Shown here piece by piece: positions 40,010-46,716 of a stretch of 46,716 nt of DNA; positions within the stretch are counted from its first letter, which is position 1, and each line of letters begins with the position of its first letter. The DNA comes from an uncultured Collinsella sp. (GTDB lineage Bacteria > Actinomycetota > Coriobacteriia > Coriobacteriales > Coriobacteriaceae): assembly GCA_900544995.1 (NCBI GenBank), contig UQXC01000010.1, forward strand, positions 1 to 46,716, in the 5' to 3' direction. The position numbers and the translations under genes were made by a program. The notes below the pieces were generated by a model that was not told where the DNA came from, did not search any database, and was given only the letters and a program-made list of their open reading frames with translations.

Positions 40010-40056
40010 ATCGCTCAAAAGAAAAAGCCTCCGCAGGTTTCCCCGCGGAGGCTTTT
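40010..40056 (-). terminator. Terminator of tilS-hpt-ftsH
   Basis: A perfect 12-bp stem (40023-40034 with 40045-40056) is followed on the minus strand by TTTTTCTTTTGAG. It begins 11 bases after the ftsH stop. Confidence 0.92.
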
Positions 40057-40066
40057 GCCACAAAGA

Positions 40067-42202
40067 CTATTTGTCGGCGTCGGTGTCGGCACCGACGACG
40101 GCATGGTCATCGTCAGCATCATCGGATGCGGCTTCGGCATCCTCCTGCATGGCCGCCTGCGCAAAGGCCGCGGCATCAGCCGCCAGCTCCTCCTCGCTCA
40201 TGCGAGGCGCGCGCTTCTTGGTCGGCATGCCGGCCGCCTTGGCATTGCGCTCCTCCTTGGCCGCCAGGATATCGCCCTCGCGCTCAAGGTAGGCATTCCA
40301 CTCGTTGTCGAGCAGGGCGTTCACGGCGTCGCCTTCGACGGTCTCGCGCTCAAGCAGCACCTTCGCCATCAGATCGAGCTGATCGCGACGGGCATCCAAA
40401 ATCTCGACCGCACGACGATGGGCTTCGCGCATGATGCGTTGAACCTCGATATCGATGCGGCGTGCCGTCTCCTCGGAGTAATCCTGGTGATCGGCGTAAT
40501 CGCGACCAAGGAACACCTGATGCTGCGCCTCGCCAAACACTTGCGTGCCCAGCTCCTCGCTCATGCCCAGACGCGTAACCATCTCGCGCGCCATCTTGGT
40601 CGCACGCCCCAGGTCGTTGCTCGCGCCCGACGTGATGTCATCGCACATGAGTTCCTCGGCAACGCGACCGCCCAAGAACACGGCAAGCTCGTCGAGCATC
40701 TCGTTCTTGGTCTTGAGGAAGTGGTCCTCCTGCGGAAGCTGCAGCGTGTAGCCCAGAGCCTGACCGCGGCTGACGATCGAGATCTTATGAACCGGATCGG
40801 AGTGCTCCAGGATGTGACCCACCAAAGCGTGACCGCTCTCGTGGTAGGCAATCGTGGTGCGCTCGGCCTCGGTCATCACGCGACCCTTTCGTTGCGGTCC
40901 GGCAATCACGCGCTCCATCGACTCTTCGACCTCGTCCATCGAGATCACGGAACGATGACGGCGAGCGGCCAGCAGCGCAGACTCATTGAGCAGGTTCGCC
41001 AAATCGGCACCAGTAAAGCCAACGGTCATCTGGGCGAGCTTCTCAAACTTAACGTCCTCGTCCATCGGCTTGTTCTCGGCATGCACGCGCAAGATCTGCT
41101 CGCGGCCCTTCACATCCGGACGGTCGACCGTAACCTGACGGTCAAAACGGCCGGGACGCAGCAATGCCGGATCCAGGATGTCAGGACGGTTGGTCGCAGC
41201 GATCAGGATGACCGACTCGCTTTCCTCAAAGCCGTCCATCTCGACCAGCAGCTGGTTGAGCGTCTGCTCGCGCTCGTCGTGACCGCCGCCCAAGCCAGCT
41301 CCGCGCTGACGTCCCACGGCGTCAATCTCATCGATGAAGATGATCGACGGGGCCTGGGACTTGGCCTCCTTAAAGAGGTCACGCACACGGCTGGCGCCGA
41401 CACCTACGAACATCTCGACAAAGTCGGAACCCGAGATGCTAAAGAACGGCACGCCCGCCTCGCCGGCAACGGCCTTGGCCAGCAGCGTTTTACCGGTGCC
41501 CGGAGGGCCAACCAGCAACACGCCACGCGGGATCTTGGCGCCCAGCTTGCGATAGCGATCCGGATCGCTCAAAAAGTCACGGATCTCCTCGAGCTCCTCG
41601 ACTGCCTCGTCCACGCCGGCAACGTCTTCAAACTTGACCTTGGGGCGTGTGGCCTCGTTGGTCTTGGCGTTGGTCTTGCCAAACTGCATGTTCCTGTTGT
41701 TGGCGCCCATCATCTGGCGCATAAAGTAGAACATGATGGCGATAAGGGCGATCGTCGGAAGCACACTCATCGCCAAGTCGCCCCAAAAATCGGGATCGTT
41801 GGTGTTGACGATGTACTTGGTATCGGGGTGCTCCGCCATGAGCTCGGCAAGCGAATCGGAGCCGACATAGGTCGAAGAGAAGCTCTTGAGCTCGCTCGTA
41901 TCGCCCTTGTCCTTCTTCGTCTTCCAGTAATGACCCGTCACGCTTCCGTCTTGAACCGTATAGGTCAGATCTTCGACGCGATCCTGCTTGATGGCGCTGA
42001 CCATCTCGCTCGTCGCGAGCTTAACGGTATTGCTGGAGCTGGCAAAGCCGGAGCCCATATTAAAGAAGGCATAGCCCAGAAGCGCGCAAGCCAAAAGAAA
42101 ATACAGCCAGCCCGTACGCGTGGGCTTCTTGCCTCCGGGCATCCCCGGGATCTTAGGCTCCCGGGGAGTCTGGGAATTGTTATCGTTACGGTCGTCGGGC
42201 AT
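40067..42202 (-). CDS. ftsH: ATP-dependent membrane zinc protease FtsH
   Basis: The protein is 711 aa. Membrane helices lie at about 32-48 and 143-161 around a periplasmic-side domain. The AAA+ domain has Walker A GPPGTGKT (232-239), Walker B IFIDEID (288-294), the pore motif MFVG and the second region of homology GRFDRQV. The zinc protease motif is HESGH (454-458). The C-terminus is a long acidic Ala/Asp/Glu tail. ATG 42202 is one base after the hpt stop. GGAGG lies 11 bases upstream inside hpt. It degrades misfolded and regulatory membrane proteins. Confidence 0.97.
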   Translation of the reverse strand: MPDDRNDNNSQTPREPKIPGMPGGKKPTRTGWLYFLLACALLGYAFFNMGSGFASSSNTVKLATSEMVSAIKQDRVEDLTYTVQDGSVTGHYWKTKKDKGDTSELKSFSSTYVGSDSLAELMAEHPDTKYIVNTNDPDFWGDLAMSVLPTIALIAIMFYFMRQMMGANNRNMQFGKTNAKTNEATRPKVKFEDVAGVDEAVEELEEIRDFLSDPDRYRKLGAKIPRGVLLVGPPGTGKTLLAKAVAGEAGVPFFSISGSDFVEMFVGVGASRVRDLFKEAKSQAPSIIFIDEIDAVGRQRGAGLGGGHDEREQTLNQLLVEMDGFEESESVILIAATNRPDILDPALLRPGRFDRQVTVDRPDVKGREQILRVHAENKPMDEDVKFEKLAQMTVGFTGADLANLLNESALLAARRHRSVISMDEVEESMERVIAGPQRKGRVMTEAERTTIAYHESGHALVGHILEHSDPVHKISIVSRGQALGYTLQLPQEDHFLKTKNEMLDELAVFLGGRVAEELMCDDITSGASNDLGRATKMAREMVTRLGMSEELGTQVFGEAQHQVFLGRDYADHQDYSEETARRIDIEVQRIMREAHRRAVEILDARRDQLDLMAKVLLERETVEGDAVNALLDNEWNAYLEREGDILAAKEERNAKAAGMPTKKRAPRMSEEELAADAAAFAQAAMQEDAEAASDDADDDHAVVGADTDADK

Positions 42203-42203
42203 C

Positions 42204-42752
42204 TTACGAATAAACCTCCGGTTTCAAAATGCCCAGATACGGAAGGTTGCGATAGCGCTCGGCATAGTCGAGGCCGTAGCCCACCACAAAGGCATCGGGG
42301 CAATGGGTTCCAACATACTTGGGCGTGATGGCCGAGACGCGGTCCTCAACGTCCTTCCACAGGAAGGCGGCGACCTCCAGAGAAGCGGGCTTGCGGCTCT
42401 CGAGGTTCTTCATCAGATACTTGAGCGTCAGGCCCGAGTCCAGAATGTCCTCGACGATCAGCACGTCGCGACCGCGGATGTCGATATCCAGGTCCTTAAT
42501 GATACGCACGATACCCGAGGACTTCACACCGTCGCCGTAGCTCGAAACAGCCATGAAATCGATGTTGGTCGGCAGCTCGATCTTACGCATCAGGTCGCCC
42601 ATAAAGACCACGGCGCCGCGCAGGACCGCAATCAGCACCAGATCCTTACCCGCGTAGTCGCGAGTAATCTGCTCGCCTAGGCGAGAGACGATACCGTCGA
42701 TATCCTCCTGCGTGAACAGAACCTTCTCGATATCCGGATGTTGAGAAGCCAT
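42204..42752 (-). CDS. hpt: Hypoxanthine phosphoribosyltransferase
   Basis: The 182-aa purine salvage enzyme makes IMP and GMP from free bases and PRPP. The PRPP motif VLIVEDILDSGLTL and an early VLRGAVVFMGDL are clear, as is the loop AVSSYGDG. ATG 42752 follows AAAGGG by 7 bases. It is nearly contiguous with ftsH. The order tilS-hpt-ftsH is conserved in many Gram-positive bacteria. Confidence 0.96.
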   Translation of the reverse strand: MASQHPDIEKVLFTQEDIDGIVSRLGEQITRDYAGKDLVLIAVLRGAVVFMGDLMRKIELPTNIDFMAVSSYGDGVKSSGIVRIIKDLDIDIRGRDVLIVEDILDSGLTLKYLMKNLESRKPASLEVAAFLWKDVEDRVSAITPKYVGTHCPDAFVVGYGLDYAERYRNLPYLGILKPEVYS

Positions 42753-42817
42753 GACAACCCTTTCTTGTGCTTATCGCCCACACACCGCCGTATGGACGCG
42801 AACTACACATTCTAGCA

Positions 42818-42848
42818 GCGCACGGGGTAAATTTACCAGCCCGTGCGC
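42818..42848. other. Hairpin in the tilS-hpt spacer
   Basis: A perfect 9-bp stem GCGCACGGG (42818-42826) pairs with 42840-42848. The palindrome GGTAAATTTACC lies in its loop. Just downstream on the minus strand TAGAAT (42814-42809) could be a -10 for an internal hpt-ftsH promoter. Its -35 is poor. Confidence 0.4.
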
Positions 42849-42899
42849 CATCAGCGCGGGAATACCGTCAACGTCGCACAGAATAGCAGGCGTGGGACG

Positions 42900-44438
42900 C
42901 TATTCCGCATCGACCACGCGGAGCAGATATGCCACGCGCGTTGCGGCCGTGCACTTAAAACGCTCGTCCGCGCGAACTCCGGCGACCCACACCACGGCAC
43001 CCCCCGGCGCCGTCCTCACCATGGGCACGCCGGCGCGCTCGGAAACGGGAATGCGAGCCTCACCTAGCAAGTCGGATACTTTCTTGCTTCGACCACTCAT
43101 CCCTAACGGGCACATCACGTCTCCCGGTGCAGGACCGTCCACCCACAGGCGCGCCAATCGCGCCTCGGCAGGGATCTCGCCACGCGAGCCCGCCAGGATC
43201 CGCTCACTATCGCTGTCGGCAAAACCCAGGGCAGCCGCGTCTACCAAAGCTGTCACTTCCCCGGCAGCTGCAAGCTCACGGGCGCGGCGCACGATATCGC
43301 ATCCCGGCTCAACGGCCATCGGTTCTGTGACCAGCATACGTCCCCCGCCCAACGGCAAACGACCGGGTACGGTAACCCAGTCCGCGACCAGGCCCTCGCG
43401 AGCCGCCGGCGCCTTGAACGCCAGCATGCCAAACTCAATGCGTGCGTCAATCCCCGCCGGAAGCGTGACCGAGCCGGCGCCCTCGGCAACGCAGGAAAGG
43501 ACTCGCTCCACATGTCGCATCTCTGGACGAGCGTCCGGATCGATGCGCTTAATCGCCAGTCGCACGATGCGCCGCGCGATTACCACCTCGGCCGCAGCAA
43601 GGCGCCTGGCATCGAGCACCAGCGCGCCCGCCGCCTCCTTACGCAGACAGCTTCGAAACGCCTGTGCCGAAAGCTGAGACAAAAACGCGTCCTCATCGCC
43701 TAAGATCTCGCAGGCGGCGCCAATCGTCTTGCAGACGCTCGCGTTGCGCTGCGCCACCACCGGCATCACTCGATGGCGCACGTAGTTTCGCAGATACGAG
43801 ATATCCTCATTGCTCTCGTCTTCACGCCACAGCTGACCATGTACCTGTAGATAGCCCACGAGCTCGCCATGAGTTAGGTCGAGCAAGGGACGCACCACGA
43901 TATTCCTCCGGCGAGGAATGCTCGATAGGCCAGCGGGCCCCGAACCCTTAATCGCGTTCATCAAAAACGTTTCCGCGCGATCCGAAGACGTGTGCGCGGT
44001 GCAGATACGAGCCGCCGTTCGCGGTGCCCCCGTCTGGGCGCAGAGCTCGCGAACATACCTCCGCGCCGCGGCATAGCGCACCTCGCGGGCCGCGGCCTCA
44101 ATATTGCCCGACTCCTCATCAAAATAAGCGTGCTCCACGCACAGCGGTAAACCATATTTCGCGCAAAGCTCACGCACAAAGGCCTCGTCGCCATCGGACG
44201 CCTTGCCGCGCAGATGATGGTTTACATGCAGCACATGCAGGCGCTCGCGAGCAATGGGGGCAACACCGCGTCCGTCTTGGATATCCAGCTTTGATGTGCA
44301 CGCCATAAGAAGCAGTGCCGTCGAGTCCGCGCCGCCTGATACCATGAGCACGACAGGAGCTGCCTGCTGCCTCGTCCGGGTCTCATCGACTGCCCCAGGC
44401 ACGGCATGGTGTCCGTAATGCTGTGATACCGTTGGCAT
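42900..44438 (-). CDS. tilS: tRNA(Ile)-lysidine synthase
   Basis: The 512-aa enzyme adds lysine to C34 of the CAU tRNA-Ile so that it reads AUA. The PP-loop SGGADS is at 34-39. VNHHLRGKASDGDE and TAHTSSDRAETFLMN match the family. The C-terminal substrate-binding domains are present. ATG 44438 follows GGAGGAAG. It is first in the leftward tilS-hpt-ftsH cluster and divergent from the metallo-beta-lactamase gene, with only 48 bases between them. Confidence 0.94.
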   Translation of the reverse strand: MPTVSQHYGHHAVPGAVDETRTRQQAAPVVLMVSGGADSTALLLMACTSKLDIQDGRGVAPIARERLHVLHVNHHLRGKASDGDEAFVRELCAKYGLPLCVEHAYFDEESGNIEAAAREVRYAAARRYVRELCAQTGAPRTAARICTAHTSSDRAETFLMNAIKGSGPAGLSSIPRRRNIVVRPLLDLTHGELVGYLQVHGQLWREDESNEDISYLRNYVRHRVMPVVAQRNASVCKTIGAACEILGDEDAFLSQLSAQAFRSCLRKEAAGALVLDARRLAAAEVVIARRIVRLAIKRIDPDARPEMRHVERVLSCVAEGAGSVTLPAGIDARIEFGMLAFKAPAAREGLVADWVTVPGRLPLGGGRMLVTEPMAVEPGCDIVRRARELAAAGEVTALVDAAALGFADSDSERILAGSRGEIPAEARLARLWVDGPAPGDVMCPLGMSGRSKKVSDLLGEARIPVSERAGVPMVRTAPGGAVVWVAGVRADERFKCTAATRVAYLLRVVDAE

Positions 44439-44486
44439 TCGCTTCCTCCTCTATTCGTCCGCACCCATTGTATCCTTTGGAATCTT

Positions 44487-45296
44487 ATGTCTTGCCTGCA
44501 CCTTCATATCCTCGGCAGTGGCTCTAAAGGCAACTGCGCACTCATCGAGGGCCCGCAGGGGCTCATTATGGTCGATGACGGACTGTCTCGCCGCGAGACA
44601 TTAAAGCGCATGGCAGAACTGGGGCTCTCGACAGACAACGTCTCGGCTCTTCTCATTACTCATGAGCATAGCGATCACATCAAGGGCCTCGATGTCTGGT
44701 GCAAGCACTGGCACGGCCCCCTCTTTGCCAGCAGGGGCACTCTTTCGAACAAAGAAAATCTTTCGCATCTGCCTGTCGAGGAATTCGATCCCGGCGACGC
44801 CCTATCCATTGCCGGCATCCACGTGCAAACCTACTCAACATCACACGATGTCATCAATCCAGTCGGTTATCGATTCGACGCCCTCGATGATTCCATCGGC
44901 TTTGCCACCGACACCGGAGAGCTATCGAGCCAAGCCATGAACACCCTCAAAGATTGTCGAGTCCTTGCGCTCGAAAGCAACCATGATGTGACCATGGTGC
45001 GCGAGGGAGAATATCCCCGCTTTCTTCAGGAGCGCATCCTGTCTGCAAGGGGACACCTCTCCAATGGCCAAGCCGCCGAAGCCGCGCGCGAACTTGTTAC
45101 CGATCGCACCGAACAGCTCATTGCCATGCATATCAGCCAAGATAACAATCGTCCGAGCCTTACCGTCAAAAGCTATGCCAAAGCTCTGGCCGCAATCCTG
45201 GATGACGAGGTCGGCAGCTCCGCAACCCTTCTCCAAGGATCGCGAAAACTCTCGATACGCCCTGCGAGTCAGTATCAGCCGGCGACCATTCAATAG
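44487..45296 (+). CDS. WalJ/YycJ-type metallo-beta-lactamase-fold protein
   Basis: The 269-aa protein starts LHILGSGSKGNC, followed by the metal motif THEHSDH (58-64). Further histidine and aspartate ligands lie at STSHDV, ATDTGE and ARGHLSNGQA. This is the pattern of the YycJ/WalJ exonuclease-like subgroup. Members are linked to DNA replication or repair and cell-wall coordination. No walRK genes are nearby. ATG 44487 has only a weak TTTGGA-type ribosome binding site. It is monocistronic with its own terminator. Confidence 0.9.
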   Translation: MSCLHLHILGSGSKGNCALIEGPQGLIMVDDGLSRRETLKRMAELGLSTDNVSALLITHEHSDHIKGLDVWCKHWHGPLFASRGTLSNKENLSHLPVEEFDPGDALSIAGIHVQTYSTSHDVINPVGYRFDALDDSIGFATDTGELSSQAMNTLKDCRVLALESNHDVTMVREGEYPRFLQERILSARGHLSNGQAAEAARELVTDRTEQLIAMHISQDNNRPSLTVKSYAKALAAILDDEVGSSATLLQGSRKLSIRPASQYQPATIQ

Positions 45297-45305
45297 ACTG
45301 TCCTA

Positions 45306-45357
45306 GACAGCAAAAGGAGCCGAGAATCGCTTCCCAGCCCCTTTTGCTGTCTTTTAA
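45306..45357 (+). terminator. Terminator between WalJ-like and Hsp20 genes
   Basis: A perfect 12-bp stem GACAGCAAAAGG (45306-45317) pairs with 45340-45351. TTTTAAT follows on the plus strand. Confidence 0.85.
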
Positions 45358-45378
45358 TAGCGCAGAACACCAACGAAG

Positions 45379-45810
45379 TTAGTCGATGGAGATCTTCGTA
45401 ACGTTCTTCTTCTCGACGATCTTGGGAACCGTAACGGTCAGGATGCCGTCAGCGTACTTAGCCGAGAGACCCTCGCTCGAAGCGTCCTTTAGATACACGC
45501 CACGCGTCGCGCTGTACGAGCTGAACTCCTTCTGCAGGAAGTTCTTGCCCTCGTTCTCCTCGTCTTCCTCGACATTCACGCTAATGGACAGACGGCCCTC
45601 ATTGAGCTCGACATCAATATCGTCCTTGGCGACGCCGGTCAGATAGGCCTTGACCTCATAGCCGTCGCCCTTATCCTCAACGTCAACGGGAAACGCCTTG
45701 GAAGCAATCGAGTTGTTTGCAAGGTCGGTCATATCATCAAACAGATCGAACAGCGAGCTAGCAGAAGGACGAACGCCAAAAACCGAACGATAAGGAACCA
45801 TGCTTGCCAT
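45379..45810 (-). CDS. Hsp20/alpha-crystallin small heat-shock protein
   Basis: The protein is 143 aa. A short N-terminal region is followed by the alpha-crystallin domain (about 42-140), with VDVEDKGDGYEVKAYLTGV, the ELNEGRLSISVN strands and the closing motif YADGILTVTVPK. It is an ATP-independent holdase. ATG 45810 follows AAAGGAG. A longer in-frame start at 45888 lies in the promoter region and is rejected. Confidence 0.95.
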   Translation of the reverse strand: MASMVPYRSVFGVRPSASSLFDLFDDMTDLANNSIASKAFPVDVEDKGDGYEVKAYLTGVAKDDIDVELNEGRLSISVNVEEDEENEGKNFLQKEFSSYSATRGVYLKDASSEGLSAKYADGILTVTVPKIVEKKNVTKISID

Positions 45811-46086
45811 GTTTACCACTCCTTTTAGGACTGCCGAGCCATCTTCTAGGTGACTGGGACTTCTTTTGACGCTCTTATATATGCCCACACAGTGCTTATA
45901 TATACATCGACTATAAAGTTTTTTGAGTCCAGTACTATAAGCATATCTAAGTGTGTGTGACTCAGGTTTTAATAAGGTTAAGGTTCTTTGAACCAGAGCC
46001 TAAATAACAAGTATGTTCGCAGCTGCAAATAGCAAGGGGCTTACAATGAGCGCGTACACGTTGTTGGTAACGAGCTAAAGGGCATC
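45811..46086. promoter_or_regulatory. Divergent regulatory region, hsp20 and tail-anchored gene
   Basis: CTTATATAT occurs twice, at 45874-45882 and 45895-45903, 21 bp apart (two helix turns). On the minus strand TATAGT occurs twice near 45910-45945 and could be -10 boxes for hsp20. No CIRCE and no proper HspR (HAIR) element is visible. For the rightward gene, TACAAT at 46042-46047 is a good -10 with a weak -35. Confidence 0.45.
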
Positions 46087-46554
46087 ATGGACGACCAAAA
46101 CCAGAACAAAATGTTTATGCCGACGCAGGGGGAAGATACTTCCACGCAGCCGCCACGGTTCCATCGCCCCCACATCTCGCAAGAGCCCATTAATGATCCT
46201 GAGCCCGAGTATGTGACGAGAAATCGATATCAAACACTCGAGGATGCCCAAACGGGACGTAAACATATGGGCGTAGCCTCGGGAGACCCTGTATATCTGA
46301 AAGACGCACCATTATCTAAAAACAGCGCAGCTAGTGAGGAGCCACTGAAAGCATCCGCCGCCAATCAACATAGAGGTCCTCGACCAAAGCAAACCTTGAC
46401 GCATTCGGCTCGCTATCTCGAAACGCCAAAACAGGGAAAATCAATCTTCGTTTCGTCAAGTAAACGACGCAAGCAGCATCGACTGACAATCCTGCTTTTG
46501 ATCATTGTGGCCATAGCAGTTGCCCTTGTTATTCGATTTATTTTCTTTAAATAA
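46087..46554 (+). CDS. Tail-anchored membrane protein of unknown function
   Basis: The 155-aa protein is polar and Pro/Gln/Ser-rich over residues 1-125, probably disordered. A basic patch (SSKRRKQHR) follows, then a single C-terminal membrane helix (about 132-152, LTILLLIIVAIAVALVIRFI) that ends FFK. This layout predicts a cytoplasmic domain held by a C-terminal anchor. ATG 46087 follows AAAGGG. No family is recognised. Confidence 0.8.
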   Translation: MDDQNQNKMFMPTQGEDTSTQPPRFHRPHISQEPINDPEPEYVTRNRYQTLEDAQTGRKHMGVASGDPVYLKDAPLSKNSAASEEPLKASAANQHRGPRPKQTLTHSARYLETPKQGKSIFVSSSKRRKQHRLTILLLIIVAIAVALVIRFIFFK

Positions 46555-46611
46555 AGGCTCAATACCAAAAACAATAAGATTGTCTAGTGTAATTGAGTCC
46601 TTTACGCCCTT

Positions 46612-46649
46612 AAACGCAAAAAAGGGGGAGGCCGCGAGGCCTCCCCCTT
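46612..46649 (-). terminator. Strong leftward terminator of a unit beyond the window
   Basis: A perfect 12-bp stem (46622-46633 with 46638-46649) has a GCGA loop. On the minus strand it is followed by TTTTTTGCG. Confidence 0.9.
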
Positions 46650-46716
46650 CCAAGTTCGATGACGGCTCGGTGCCGTCCACCGGTCAGCGGCGCCCTGGCC
46701 TCCCACGGGCTGACCC
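46650..46716 (-). other. Structured 3' end of an unidentified leftward transcript
   Basis: Upstream of the terminator on the minus strand are two hairpins: GACGGC-loop-GCCGTC (46678-46662) and GGTCAGC...GCTGACC (about 46714-46681). No stop codon or coding pattern is clear. It may be the 3' part of a small structured RNA or a long 3' untranslated region. The window is cut here. Confidence 0.4.

Noticed and set aside
39959..42328. Rightward open frame of about 789 codons opposite ftsH
   Set aside because: It is antisense to an unmistakable FtsH, has a Leu/His/Arg-rich composition and begins inside the palindrome at 39939-39996.
45904..45970. HspR (HAIR) or CIRCE element upstream of hsp20
   Set aside because: TTGAGT and GACTCA-like half-sites exist, but not with the required spacing or symmetry.
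1..46716. CRISPR arrays, prophage or insertion-sequence genes
   Set aside because: No regularly spaced direct repeats, integrase, transposase or phage structural gene was seen. The repeats present are palindromes scattered in intergenic regions.

Overview
The window looks like a chromosomal segment from a GC-rich Coriobacteriia-type actinobacterium, most likely Collinsella or a close relative. That is an inference from gene content, gene order (tilS-hpt-ftsH, a divergent EF-G2-type factor) and base composition, not from a marker gene. Genes are dense, mostly housekeeping or metabolic, with good Shine-Dalgarno sequences. No phage, insertion sequence, CRISPR array or rRNA was found. One complete tRNA (Ser, anticodon UGA) is present.

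Layout. 1-430: non-coding block of three inverted repeats. 0.4-7.2 kb: a TadA-glycerate kinase fusion, tRNA-Ser, a TetR regulator, lemA, ilvE, a DedA protein and cysE. 7.3-12.8 kb: a MarR regulator with a heterodimeric ABC exporter in one operon, a small unknown gene and a nitroreductase. 12.9-17 kb: a membrane protein of unknown role, a degenerate enhancer-binding-protein-like regulator, a UPF0324 (YeiH) membrane protein and a GntR regulator. 17-22 kb: glmS, a LacI regulator, a HAD phosphatase and larE.

22.3-29.8 kb holds the most striking metabolic unit. It is a leftward cluster encoding fructose-family PTS EIIBC, a GatZ/KbaZ-family protein, a TalC-type transaldolase, transketolase split into two coupled genes, and a separate PTS EIIA, with a divergent LacI regulator. 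It reads as a self-contained route that imports and phosphorylates a sugar, converts it to a ketose phosphate and feeds it into the non-oxidative pentose phosphate reactions. The substrate cannot be read from the sequence. The mRNA gap between EIIBC and kbaZ can form two perfect interlocked stems, a candidate H-type pseudoknot.

29.9-46.7 kb: a secreted or anchored nuclease, an EF-G2-like factor, an amino-acid ABC transporter operon, an RlmD-type rRNA methyltransferase, a PHP phosphatase, a class I aminotransferase, the tilS-hpt-ftsH cluster, a WalJ/YycJ-type metallo-beta-lactamase protein, Hsp20 and a small tail-anchored unknown. The window ends in a leftward terminator and hairpins that belong to something beyond the edge.

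The intergenic regions carry many large palindromes. Two families occur here in several copies. One has a GGGACAG core. The other has a conserved core of about 48 nt flanked by arms that differ between copies but stay complementary. They often sit exactly at stop codons or between genes of an operon, and they are the main structure that ordinary gene annotation leaves unexplained.
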